Of a DNA stretch of 64,000 bases, positions 32,222 through 40,451 are shown piece after piece. This DNA is from Lachnospiraceae bacterium (GTDB lineage: Bacteria > Bacillota > Clostridia > Lachnospirales > Lachnospiraceae): contig JAGBBV010000030.1 in NCBI GenBank assembly GCA_017938315.1, positions 1 through 64,000 on the forward strand. Reading direction: 5' to 3'. Position 1 is the first letter of the stretch. The number at the start of each line of letters is the position of its first letter. The translations under genes were made by a program, and so were the position numbers. The notes under the pieces were generated by a model. The model worked only from the letters and a program-made list of their open reading frames with translations. It had not been told where the DNA came from and searched no databases.

Positions 32222-32711
32222 CTGATAGTCCTCCTTCCGACTTTGTACTGATATATAAATCAAAAGATTCACTATCTGCGGTTATAAAGGAAAAAATTAG
32301 CAGATGGTCATTTTTATGCGTCAATGAAAAATCTGAAAGGGGTATAATATTTTGCCCTGCACTTGCAGGTAGTGGAGTGTCTTTACGGATGGTCAGTTCT
32401 TTTAAATGACCTTCATATTGATAGAGATAGGTAATATAGGAAACACCACTAATTTCCTGTGTAATGGCTAGAGCGGGAATGTCATCTAATTTGCTCACAG
32501 AAACTAAGCCGGTAGCATCTGACTGCCGGACTTTTTCCGTTATGTAGGCGAAGGCTGTTCTGCCGTTAAAGTTTGACTCCATGTTTGTTACAGTTTTACT
32601 ATAAATACTTGCGCCAATAGAAATCAGAAAAAAAGAAGAAAGTGCAAAAATGCAAAGCAATGCTATAACAAAAAGGATGTCAATAACGTGGTATTCCTGT
32701 TTTTTGTTCAT
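32211..32711 (-). CDS. DUF4860-like pseudopilin-related protein
   Basis: A 166-residue protein opening HVIDILFVIALLCIFALSSFFLISIGASIYS, one strong membrane segment near the N-terminus, followed by a soluble region (FAYITEKVRQSD...). This is the look of DUF4860 proteins that accompany GspF-like genes in Clostridia. Start overlaps the previous stop by four bases. Function unknown, probably an assembly component exposed outside the membrane. Confidence 0.7.
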   Translation of the reverse strand: MNKKQEYHVIDILFVIALLCIFALSSFFLISIGASIYSKTVTNMESNFNGRTAFAYITEKVRQSDATGLVSVSKLDDIPALAITQEISGVSYITYLYQYEGHLKELTIRKDTPLPASAGQNIIPLSDFSLTHKNDHLLIFSFITADSESFDLYISTKSEGGLSDEK

Positions 32712-33049
32712 GACGTGGCCTCTTTTAATAGAATGGTAACATTAGGTCTTATGTTGGAAGCGATGGGTCTATAGTCAACAAAAAATAATGTTTTGTCATA
32801 GGTAAGTCCATAATGTTCTTCCAAATATGCAAGGCTGGGAGGGTAATATCCTTCCACAGCATAGCAGTGGGTAATATTTCTTGATAATGCAGTTTCCAGA
32901 CTTTCCTGCTGCTTATGAATGGTTGTATTTTCAATGGCCGAAAGGCCGTATAAAAAAACAACTATAAAGGCTACACAGATAATATAGGAAAATTTAAAAC
33001 GGGGAAGCCGTGAAAATATATTTTTTTTCTTACTGAAGCGATTTGTCAT
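32708..33049 (-). CDS. Small membrane protein of the pseudopilin operon
   Basis: A 113-residue protein with one N-terminal span (FSYIICVAFIVVFLYGLSAI) after a basic stretch, and a short external region containing ITHCYAVEGYYPPSLAYLEEHYGL. The sequence CYAVEGYYPPSL..L recalls the part of type II pseudopilins where GspG-type proteins have GxYP. No other domain is recognised. AAGGAG precedes the ATG. It lies between GspF-like and DUF4860-like genes. Confidence 0.68.
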   Translation of the reverse strand: MTNRFSKKKNIFSRLPRFKFSYIICVAFIVVFLYGLSAIENTTIHKQQESLETALSRNITHCYAVEGYYPPSLAYLEEHYGLTYDKTLFFVDYRPIASNIRPNVTILLKEATS

Positions 33050-33064
33050 ACTTATACTCCTTTT

Positions 33065-34111
33065 TTATCCGATACTGGACATAATACCCATAAGAGGCAG
33101 TAATACAGATAAAAGAATCATACCTACAATGAGGGAAAGGATAATGACTAATGTGGGCTCGATGATGGAAATGATGCGGTTTAACTGCTTTTCTGTTTCG
33201 GCATCATAATTTTGGGCAATCTGCTTAAATACCAAATCTACGGAACCGGAGCGGAATCCTACGGAAATCATTCTCGAATAGAGATTTGAAAAGATTCCGG
33301 CATCTGCAAGCGCTTCGGGGAGAGTCATTCCCTTTTCCAAAGATTGTTTACAGATGTCAATTTTTGAACGCATCTGGTGATGCTCCACAATTTCAGAAAT
33401 CATGTCCAGGCTTTTATAGGTATCCATCCCACTGGTAAGAGCGAGATACATACCGTTTGCAAAACGTCCTGCAGCAATTTTTTCATAAAATTTTTTGCTG
33501 AGAGGAAAACGGGTTAAAAAATGCATAATTTTATTTTTGCCGTAAGAAGATTTGTAAAAAATCAATGCTGAAATTACAATCAAAAAAATAAAAACCGTAA
33601 TAATTAGTGAGTATTTGCTGAGGGTATTTCCAATCGAAAGAAGAGAAGTTGCAAAGGCATTCATTTCCGTGCCCAGCTGGGTAAATACTTGCCTAAAGAT
33701 AGGAAGCACCTTAACAATCAAAACCAATATAATAATCACCATCATAGCAATCATGATAAGAGGATAGGTAACAGCACTTTTGACACTATCCGAAACAGAT
33801 TCTTCTCTATCGTAATAATCTGCCAGAGAAATGAGAACATCGTCAAGATTACCGGATTCTTCACCCAGGGCAATCAAGTGAATCACATAAGAGGGAAAAA
33901 CTTCCGTACTTTCAAGGGCTGTGGAAAAAGGATTGCCCTGCTGGCAGGAAGAGGCAATCTGCTTCAGAAGTTCTTTTCCCTCTAAATCGGCAGTATCCTT
34001 TTGTAAAATATTCATACCTTCTGCGGGGGTAATACCGGCCCCTATAATCATGGCACTCTGCCTGCAAAAGGAAGCAATCTCTGCATGGGATAATGCTTTT
34101 GGATTGTTCAT
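33065..34111 (-). CDS. GspF/PilC-type membrane platform protein
   Basis: A 348-residue polytopic protein of the type II secretion/type IV pilus platform (T2SSF) family. Two T2SSF repeats are visible: residues about 10-130 with GEESGNLDDVLISLADYYD, then the span VTYPLIMIAMMVIIILVLIVKVLPIF. A second copy spans about 210-330 with SVGFRSGSVDLVFKQIAQNYDAETE and the span IISIIEPTLVIILSLIVGMILLSVLLPL. AGGAG precedes the ATG. The operon around it has pilin-like genes but no GspE/PilB ATPase or prepilin peptidase in the window. Confidence 0.88.
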   Translation of the reverse strand: MNNPKALSHAEIASFCRQSAMIIGAGITPAEGMNILQKDTADLEGKELLKQIASSCQQGNPFSTALESTEVFPSYVIHLIALGEESGNLDDVLISLADYYDREESVSDSVKSAVTYPLIMIAMMVIIILVLIVKVLPIFRQVFTQLGTEMNAFATSLLSIGNTLSKYSLIITVFIFLIVISALIFYKSSYGKNKIMHFLTRFPLSKKFYEKIAAGRFANGMYLALTSGMDTYKSLDMISEIVEHHQMRSKIDICKQSLEKGMTLPEALADAGIFSNLYSRMISVGFRSGSVDLVFKQIAQNYDAETEKQLNRIISIIEPTLVIILSLIVGMILLSVLLPLMGIMSSIG

Positions 34112-34133
34112 AACGTATTTCTCCTATCTGTAA

Positions 34134-35087
34134 TCAGTATATATATTTGGTAACATAATTGCTGCCGTCCCCAATAAAATTCTTTAAAGTCTCTTCCCCG
34201 GCATTGGCGGCAAAGGTAGGATCCATGATAGACCAGGATTTTCCGTCGAATTGGATGATACCGTTAATCCAGCCTTGACATTCTACATAAGAGCTAATCC
34301 ATGCATGATAAGCTTCACCGGCATATCCAACTTCAAGACGTGTAGGGATTTGCTGGGAACGGAGCATACCTGTCATCACAGAAGCATAATCTAAACATAT
34401 TCCGGTTTTTGAGGCAAGAATTTCATCTACACTGGGAATGTAGCCACTTTGTACGTTCTGAGCTTTGTCATAATCATAAGTAATATTTTCCGTCACATAA
34501 TTATATATGTGCATGATAGCTTCCAGATCATCCTTCGCGGGGGATACAAGTTCAGAAGCCTTGGAAACAATATTGCTGGATGAGTTAAACTTCACATATT
34601 GGTTGGGATAAAGGAAAGGGCCCATTTCGTTGGTAATCTGTGCATCAAACTGCTCGGATAAAATGGCGGCATATTGATTGCCATCTATATTTTCATAAAT
34701 GCCCAGCTGATATGTACCATTTCCTGCTGAAAGGGGAAAGACCTCATAGGAGTCACCGTTTAAATCGTAGGTATAGGTCATGTAATCAGGGCCGGTAAGC
34801 TGAAGCTTTACCTTATGGTTACTGCCTGTATATAGTGCCATGATATAGCCTTCTGATAAATTGCTGATATCAACGGTAACACGGTCGTTGGAATAAATGA
34901 TATCACCGTCGGCGGAAGGAACAAGGCAGACCGGTGTATTGTCTCTTATCGTGGTGGACGCTGAAACATAAGCCTCATGTTTTTCTGCACCACATCCTGT
35001 CAAAGGAAGAAAAAAGAACAGAAAAAAAACAAGACTGACAAATATACTATAATTTTTTTTGATTAGAAAGTCATTTGTCCGTTTCAT
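34134..35087 (-). CDS. Transglutaminase-like lipoprotein
   Basis: A 317-residue secreted protein. The signal peptide ends with the lipobox LTGC, so it is membrane-anchored through Cys. The C-terminal third is a transglutaminase-like domain: Cys in KTGICLDYASVMTGMLRSQ, His in EAYHAWISSYVECQGW and Asp in WSIMDPTFA. The N-terminal half is probably a beta domain. GAGG supports the ATG at 35087; the ATG at 35099 has no site. It precedes the GspF-like gene by 22 bases on the same strand and likely belongs to the same operon. Confidence 0.87.
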   Translation of the reverse strand: MKRTNDFLIKKNYSIFVSLVFFLFFFLPLTGCGAEKHEAYVSASTTIRDNTPVCLVPSADGDIIYSNDRVTVDISNLSEGYIMALYTGSNHKVKLQLTGPDYMTYTYDLNGDSYEVFPLSAGNGTYQLGIYENIDGNQYAAILSEQFDAQITNEMGPFLYPNQYVKFNSSSNIVSKASELVSPAKDDLEAIMHIYNYVTENITYDYDKAQNVQSGYIPSVDEILASKTGICLDYASVMTGMLRSQQIPTRLEVGYAGEAYHAWISSYVECQGWINGIIQFDGKSWSIMDPTFAANAGEETLKNFIGDGSNYVTKYIY

Positions 35088-35215
35088 GAAAAACCTCATA
35101 GGTAATAATAAAAATATTATAATACAATCGAAGGCATTTTTCTATATAAGGAAAGGAGAAATTGGTCATAGGAAGAATGAAAAAGACATAGGATAGAAAA
35201 AAACAGGAGAGCTGT

Positions 35216-35809
35216 ATGTTAAATTATATATGGGCAGCAATGATTTTTATTGGCATTATATATGGAGTAATTACAGGAAGTATGAAGGAGATTACGGAAG
35301 CTGCATTAAACAGTGCAGGGGAAGCAGTCTCCTTATGTATTTCTATGGCCGGAATTATGGCTTTTTGGGTGGGGCTGATGGAAATAGCAGAAAAGTCTGG
35401 TCTCATTAAGCGCCTGACGGGATTTCTATCGCCGTTTATTTCTTTTATGTTTCCGGGAATTCCAAAAGAACATAAGTCAAGAGATTATATATCGACGAAT
35501 ATTATTGCGAATATATTAGGGCTTGGGTGGGCCTGTACGCCGGCAGGACTTATGGCCATGGAAGAACTTGCAAATTTGGAAAAAGAACGTGGAAATACAA
35601 ACAGACAGATTGCAAGCAATGAGATGTGTACTTTTTTGATTTTAAATATTTCTTCACTACAATTAATTCCGGTGAATATGATTGCTTACAGGCAGCAGTA
35701 CGGAAGCATCAACCCGGCGGGAGTTATAGCACCGGCCATTGTGGCAACCTGCATCAGTACTATAGTAGCCGTTATTTACTGCAAAATCATGGATAAAAAA
35801 AGGGGTTAA
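35216..35809 (+). CDS. spmA: Spore maturation protein A-like (nucleoside-recognition domain)
   Basis: A 197-residue membrane protein with the nucleoside-recognition (Gate) domain of SpmA: NYIWAAMIFIGIIYG, AVSLCISMAGIMAFWVGLMEIAEKSGLI, GFLSPFISFMFPG and ANILGLGWACTPAGLMAMEEL. SpmA works with SpmB in spore core dehydration. Here no SpmB follows; the next gene is on the other strand after only ten bases. CAGGAGA precedes the ATG. The role without the partner is open. Confidence 0.85.
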   Translation: MLNYIWAAMIFIGIIYGVITGSMKEITEAALNSAGEAVSLCISMAGIMAFWVGLMEIAEKSGLIKRLTGFLSPFISFMFPGIPKEHKSRDYISTNIIANILGLGWACTPAGLMAMEELANLEKERGNTNRQIASNEMCTFLILNISSLQLIPVNMIAYRQQYGSINPAGVIAPAIVATCISTIVAVIYCKIMDKKRG

Positions 35810-35818
35810 AAAAGTCTG

Positions 35819-36268
35819 CTATTGACGGTTGTAATATTCAATGCCATCGCTTGGAAGGAAATAGGTTCTGATATAGCCGTCCTTTGATACAATGACAAAT
35901 TCATTGCTTTTTTCCAGATAATAAATAAAATCTTGATCTTCGGCTTCCAGCTTTTGGAGAGCGTTTTCCGAAATAATAACGCGATTGGCAGCTGCTAAAT
36001 ATTCTTCTGCAGAATCAAAACCCATTTCTACACCGTGTTTTTCGTAATGATCGTAAAGTTGTTCTTTACTGCGGAAAGTATAGTCAATGGAAATCTCTTC
36101 AGCACTGCTTTCGAAAGGCATCGGCTCGGAGATTGTAATAGGTGCATTGACCGGTGTGTCTGAAGGTTCATCCATAATAATCGGCTTGCCCAGCAAATAA
36201 GCAACTATAACAAGACCCAGCGCAACAAGAGGATATTTATTTTTTAATTTAGAAAATAGTTGATTCAT
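35819..36268 (-). CDS. Membrane-anchored protein of unknown function
   Basis: A 149-residue protein with one N-terminal span (YPLVALGLVIVAYLLGKPII), a linker, and a C-terminal domain of about 85 residues: FRSKEQLYDHYEKHGVEMGF, SAEEYLAAANRVI, FIYYLEKSNEFVIVSKDGYIRTYF. The (H)YEKHG...EY pattern followed by FVVV..DGYIRT is also seen in small BECR-fold ribonuclease-like domains attached to toxins and phage proteins. That link is from memory and tentative. AGGGAA precedes the ATG. It is a lone gene between spmA and the HAD gene. Confidence 0.6.
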   Translation of the reverse strand: MNQLFSKLKNKYPLVALGLVIVAYLLGKPIIMDEPSDTPVNAPITISEPMPFESSAEEISIDYTFRSKEQLYDHYEKHGVEMGFDSAEEYLAAANRVIISENALQKLEAEDQDFIYYLEKSNEFVIVSKDGYIRTYFLPSDGIEYYNRQ

Positions 36269-36282
36269 AAAACAGGTTCCCT

Positions 36283-36876
36283 TTATAAGTGATATTCTTT
36301 TTTTATGGCTTCAAAATCGCCGGTAAAACGGAAGGTATGAATGCCTGCGTTTGCGGCACCTTCTACATTTGCCGGCATGTCATCGATAAACAGACATTCA
36401 TCGGCGCATAGGTGATAGGTTGCAAGAAAATGTTCATAAATTCTCTTTTCCGGCTTGATCATGTGAACATCAGAGGATACCATAACACCTTCAAAATAAG
36501 AAACTTCTTCAAATCGAGGAAAATAATTATAAAATTCGTTGCAGGCGTTGGAAAGTACATAAACTTTGTAGCCCTTTGCTTTTAAGTATTCACAGAACTC
36601 CTTTGCACCGGAAACAGGCTGCATACACATTTGCCATTGCTCTACACATTTTTTTAACTGCGTATGTAACCCCTTGGGAACCCGTTTGCTCACAGGTTCA
36701 TAACGTTGTTCGTTGGTAATGGTTCCGTAATCACCTTGAATCCATTCAGGGCCCTCAAAAAGTTCCTTCCGGATAATTGCCCGATTCTCTTCTGTATCCA
36801 GAAAGGCATTCAGGCAAACTTCGGGGTTGAAGGTCAGTAAGACATTTCCCATATCTAAAATGATATTTTTAATCAT
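36283..36876 (-). CDS. HAD-superfamily phosphatase
   Basis: A 197-residue HAD subclass IA hydrolase. Motif I is NIILDMGNVLL; here the usual DxDG acid is D-M-G-N as in the YihX-like group. Motif II is YVLSNACNEF, motif III involves the Lys in HMIKPEKRIYEH, and motif IV is ECLFIDDMPANVEGA. The substrate is probably a small sugar or nucleotide phosphate. AAAGGA precedes the ATG. Confidence 0.88.
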   Translation of the reverse strand: MIKNIILDMGNVLLTFNPEVCLNAFLDTEENRAIIRKELFEGPEWIQGDYGTITNEQRYEPVSKRVPKGLHTQLKKCVEQWQMCMQPVSGAKEFCEYLKAKGYKVYVLSNACNEFYNYFPRFEEVSYFEGVMVSSDVHMIKPEKRIYEHFLATYHLCADECLFIDDMPANVEGAANAGIHTFRFTGDFEAIKKEYHL

Positions 36877-36988
36877 AAATCATTATCCTTTCAAAAAGAT
36901 ATCAGCATTAGTATATCAAAATGTTGTGCCTGATGCAAAAAAAAGATATACTTGTTATAGAATGAACAGAAGAAGAGGAGAGGGCAAT

Positions 36989-37249
36989 ATGAACGAGAAA
37001 GGTAGAACATTATTTTACGGAATCGGTGCCGCATACTTATTATATTTGTGTTATGATTTATTTCAATCAGGAGTAAGAACGGGAGAAGCAACTCTTCCGA
37101 TTACACTTTTTTGTATTTTGTTTGGAGTGGTAGGTGCAGGTCTTGCAGTTCTGGCCGTAAAGCAATATAAGAAATATATGCAGGACGCGATGGCTGACAG
37201 CCCGGACGAGGAAAATAATGAAGAAACGACTGCCGAGGCGGAAGAATAA
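36989..37249 (+). CDS. Small membrane protein of unknown function
   Basis: An 86-residue protein with two spans (LFYGIGAAYLLYLCYDLF and TLFCILFGVVGAGLAVLAV) and an acidic C-terminal tail rich in Glu. GAGGAGAGG lies before the ATG at 36989, which is better than the frame's opening at 36827. It is followed 12 bases later by the aldo/keto reductase gene and is probably cotranscribed. No family recognised. Confidence 0.72.
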   Translation: MNEKGRTLFYGIGAAYLLYLCYDLFQSGVRTGEATLPITLFCILFGVVGAGLAVLAVKQYKKYMQDAMADSPDEENNEETTAEAEE

Positions 37250-37261
37250 AGAGGTATGGGA

Positions 37262-38251
37262 ATGTACACAGCAAAAGAAGACAGATATGATAAGATGATT
37301 TACAACCGTTGCGGAAACAGTGGGTTAAAACTTCCGGCACTCTCCCTTGGAATGTGGCATAATTTTGGCTCTGTAAATGACATAGAAAATATGAAAAAAA
37401 TTCTGTTTACCGCTTTTGATAACGGCATTACCCATTTTGATCTGGCAAATAACTATGGTCCCGTATACGGAAGCGCGGAAGCAAATATGGGCAGAATTTT
37501 GAAGTCCGATTTCATGCCCTATCGCAATGAAATGATTATCTCCACCAAAGCAGGTTACGATATGTGGAAGGGTCCTTACGGCGACGGAGGCTCCCGGAAA
37601 TATCTGATAGCAAGTCTGGATGAAAGTCTTAAAAGAATGGGACTTGAGTATGTAGATATCTTTTATCATCACAGACCTGACCCGGAAACTCCGCTGGAAG
37701 AAACCATGGCAGCTCTTGACCATATCGTCAGACAGGGAAAAGCATTATACGTGGGAATTTCCAATTACAATAAAGAACAGACAGAGAAAGCTTATGGGAT
37801 TTTAAAGCAACAAGGGACACCCTTTGTGATTCATCAGCCTTCTTATTCAATGTTAAACAGATGGATAGAAGAGGACGGATTAAAAGATTATTTATATGAA
37901 AAGGGAATCGGTTGTATCGCATTCAGCCCTCTTGCACAGGGAATTTTAACCGGAAAATATTTAAAGGGAATCCCGAAGGATTCCAGAATCGGAAACGGTA
38001 AGAGTCCGTATTTACATAAAAGTGATATTACGCCGGAAAAACTGGAGAAGGTGAGAGCACTGGATCAGTTGGCAAAAGAGAGAAACCAAACGTTAACGCA
38101 GATGGCACTTTCTTGGATACTTAGGGATGGAAAAGTAACTTCCGTACTGATAGGGGCAAGCAGGCCTGAGCAGATAATAGAGAATTTAAAGGCTCTCGAC
38201 AATATTGCTTTTTCTGAGGAAGAACTTAGAAAAATTGAGGAGATATTATAA
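37262..38251 (+). CDS. Aldo/keto reductase (YghZ-like)
   Basis: A 329-residue NADPH-dependent aldo/keto reductase of the COG0667 type. It opens YNRCGNSGLKLPALSLGMW, and the active-site tetrad includes Asp in ITHFDLANNYGP and Tyr in that motif, Lys in IISTKAGYDMW and His in IFYHHRPDP. The end ALSWILRDGKVTSVLIGASRPEQI binds the cofactor. The segment GPYGDGGSRKYLIASLDESLKRM is typical of YghZ/L-glyceraldehyde-3-phosphate reductases. AGAGGT favours the ATG at 37262 over 37256. Its end overlaps the convergent nudC gene by six bases. Confidence 0.92.
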   Translation: MYTAKEDRYDKMIYNRCGNSGLKLPALSLGMWHNFGSVNDIENMKKILFTAFDNGITHFDLANNYGPVYGSAEANMGRILKSDFMPYRNEMIISTKAGYDMWKGPYGDGGSRKYLIASLDESLKRMGLEYVDIFYHHRPDPETPLEETMAALDHIVRQGKALYVGISNYNKEQTEKAYGILKQQGTPFVIHQPSYSMLNRWIEEDGLKDYLYEKGIGCIAFSPLAQGILTGKYLKGIPKDSRIGNGKSPYLHKSDITPEKLEKVRALDQLAKERNQTLTQMALSWILRDGKVTSVLIGASRPEQIIENLKALDNIAFSEEELRKIEEIL

Positions 38252-39082
38252 AATATCTCCTCGTTTAAATTTCAGAATCATTTCCCTGGTTAGACTTAAG
38301 TGGTCGTCTTCCAAATCAATTTCTTCCGGGGAAAACCAACCGGCCTGCGCCAGTTCATTGGTATCTAAGGTGATTTCGTCAGAACCGTCAAGTTCACAGA
38401 AAAAGCCCAGAAGGAGACTTCCTGAAAATGCCCAAGGCTGACTTTTGTAATAACGGATATTTTTTACCTTAAGCCCAACTTCCTCCATGACTTCTCTTGA
38501 GACGGTTTGCTCAGCCGTTTCACCGATTTCTGTAAATCCTGCGATAAGGGCATAATTCGTGGTAGCTCTGCCGGCGTATTTACTCATGAGAATTTTTCCG
38601 TCATGAAGTACACCAACAATAACCGCAGGGGAAATTCTGGGATAAATCATGTTGTGGCAGTTCGGGCAACGGAGCATTCGCTCCTTATGGTCAGGCACCA
38701 TTTTGGAAGAACAGCAACCGCAAAATTGGTTATTTTGATACCAATTAAAAAGATGATGTCCGGTAATGCCGGCGAATGCCGTGTGCCTGGAGTCTGCGGT
38801 TCTGAAAATGCGGACACTTTCATAGTGATAGCCGTCTAATTCGATTGTCACATCAGCATGCTCCGGGTATGCTAAAAAATACTTGTAATCGTCAATGGAA
38901 AACAAGTAATGATAAGTACAGGAATAATTCGACAGTTCTGCTAAAGTCGGATAACGGAGTTTATTATCCTGAAAACGGACAAGAACGGTATCTTTGGAAA
39001 ATATCAATATAAAATCCGAAGATGTTGGCTTCTCATCTCTATATTCGTTATGATAAATTTTCGGAAAAATGTCTTGTATCAT
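38246..39082 (-). CDS. nudC: NAD(+) diphosphatase / RNA decapping Nudix hydrolase
   Basis: A 278-residue NudC-type enzyme. The zinc ribbon is Cys-x2-Cys twice (FCGCCSSKM and RCPNCHNM near 130-150), followed by YPRISPAVIVGV, the Nudix box GFTEIGETAEQTVSREVMEEVG, and the family signature SQPWAFSGSLLLGF. It cleaves NAD(H) to NMN(H) and AMP and removes NAD caps from RNA. AAGGAG precedes the ATG. Length and motifs are complete. Confidence 0.94.
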   Translation of the reverse strand: MIQDIFPKIYHNEYRDEKPTSSDFILIFSKDTVLVRFQDNKLRYPTLAELSNYSCTYHYLFSIDDYKYFLAYPEHADVTIELDGYHYESVRIFRTADSRHTAFAGITGHHLFNWYQNNQFCGCCSSKMVPDHKERMLRCPNCHNMIYPRISPAVIVGVLHDGKILMSKYAGRATTNYALIAGFTEIGETAEQTVSREVMEEVGLKVKNIRYYKSQPWAFSGSLLLGFFCELDGSDEITLDTNELAQAGWFSPEEIDLEDDHLSLTREMILKFKRGDIL

Positions 39083-39213
39083 GTGGGTCTCCTTTAAAGT
39101 AGCTTAGATCGGCATTACGTTGGTTTTATTATAGCAATTTTTTGTTAAAAAACAAATGAATTATTTTTGAAACATACCGATATATATAATGTAATGATAT
39201 TGCAACATTTATA

Positions 39214-39241
39214 TTGACAAAAAGTATCGTTTTGATAAAAT
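39214..39241 (+). promoter_or_regulatory. Promoter and operator of the XRE-ImmA-PIN operon
   Basis: TTGACA (39214-39219), 16 bases, TAAAAT (39236-39241). The dyad TATC-N5-GATA (39225-39237) lies in the spacer, a good place for binding by the XRE protein encoded next. Confidence 0.6.
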
Positions 39242-39282
39242 AGGAATACAATAATTCAAAGGAAAAAGCAGGAGGGAAAGTC

Positions 39283-39618
39283 ATGAACGATTTATTAGGG
39301 AAAAAAATAAAAACACTTCGTAGCGTGCGTGAATTGACCCAAGAACAAATGGCGGAAAGCTTAGGAATCAGCAGGCAAAAATATGCGAGAATTGAGAGCG
39401 GAACTAATAACATAACATTAGAAATTTTGTCCCGCATTGCAGATGTTTTGGATGTTACAGTAAGTGATATTACATGTGTATTGGATGAAGAGCCAAGAGT
39501 AGCATACAGGGGATATGCAGGCGATGACTCTTCCGTAGACAAGATTTTTGATATGTTGGATCTTTTTTATGCGAATAAGCATATGTATATGCGTTTGCAG
39601 CCTACGTCTGAAGAGTAA
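39283..39618 (+). CDS. XRE-family regulator (antitoxin-like)
   Basis: A 111-residue protein. The N-terminal helix-turn-helix is LGKKIKTLRSVRELTQEQMAESLGISRQKYARIESG, of the Cro/C1 type, followed by an acidic C-terminal tail. A promoter with a dyad in its spacer lies upstream. The ImmA/IrrE gene starts 15 bases after its stop. In such pairs the metalloprotease cleaves or derepresses the regulator; here a PIN-domain gene is added as third cistron, suggesting that this protein represses the operon and may neutralise its partner. Confidence 0.9.
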   Translation: MNDLLGKKIKTLRSVRELTQEQMAESLGISRQKYARIESGTNNITLEILSRIADVLDVTVSDITCVLDEEPRVAYRGYAGDDSSVDKIFDMLDLFYANKHMYMRLQPTSEE

Positions 39619-39632
39619 AGGAAGTGATTTGG

Positions 39633-40451
39633 ATGCTTGAAAGCAGAAAACGTGAAATTCGAGTCAAAGCGGAAGAATTTAGAAATAATTGTAAAGTTAG
39701 TAAATATGGCATTATTAATCTGTTTGAAGAATGTAATCGAAAAAATTATAAACTCATTCGCTATCCGTTAGGAGAAAACGGAGACATGGGTTTTGTGTTA
39801 AAGCGAGATGATGATATTGTTATTTTTACAAATTCCGCTGTGCGTATGTCCAGAGAAATTTTTACTTTGGCACATGAAATAGGACATGTAGTATTACATT
39901 TTGGAAAAGAGAATTCTTTTATAGATAATCAGCATACCCTTTTCGGAACATCGGAAACTGTTGCAGAACAAGAGGCGAATTTTTTTGCAGCAAATCTATT
40001 AATGCCAAAGGATGAGGTGTTAAAATTCTATGATTTGGAATTCCAGGAAACAGAGAACAAAAAACTGTCGGCAATTGATATAACAAGAATTATGTCAGAG
40101 TTTAAGGTTAGTTTTGAGGTGGTACTGAATCGATTAGAAGATTTGGGAATAATTGATGAAAATGAGAAAATACGTCTCAATAACGAAAAGAATATCAGTA
40201 GAGTGGGAAATATGTTGAAGGCAACAGGTGGTGACCGCAGATTAAATGAAGCAAGTATGGAAGTTGCGTTACCATTTGAATATTTGAACTATACCATTAG
40301 TAACTATAATCGGGGTGCGATTCCCAGAGATACCTTGATGAGAACGTTGGCCTACTACAATTTTTGCTTTGAAGATATAAGTGATAAGGTTGTTGAGCCC
40401 ACTGATAAGGAATTAGATCTGGAGGAACTTATAGGAGGACTGGAAGGTTGA
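39633..40451 (+). CDS. ImmA/IrrE-family metallo-endopeptidase
   Basis: A 272-residue protein with an IrrE/ImmA zinc protease domain: EIFTLAHEIGHVVLHF holds the HEIGH zinc motif (residues 81-85), and the later EQEANFFAANLLMP provides the third ligand. A C-terminal helical domain of about 130 residues follows (KLSAIDITRIMSEFKVSFEVVLNRLEDLG and beyond). ImmA cleaves the XRE repressor in ICE and phage systems. The GTG at 39624 is too near AAGGAA, so I take the ATG at 39633. The end overlaps the PIN gene by four bases. Confidence 0.9.
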   Translation: MLESRKREIRVKAEEFRNNCKVSKYGIINLFEECNRKNYKLIRYPLGENGDMGFVLKRDDDIVIFTNSAVRMSREIFTLAHEIGHVVLHFGKENSFIDNQHTLFGTSETVAEQEANFFAANLLMPKDEVLKFYDLEFQETENKKLSAIDITRIMSEFKVSFEVVLNRLEDLGIIDENEKIRLNNEKNISRVGNMLKATGGDRRLNEASMEVALPFEYLNYTISNYNRGAIPRDTLMRTLAYYNFCFEDISDKVVEPTDKELDLEELIGGLEG

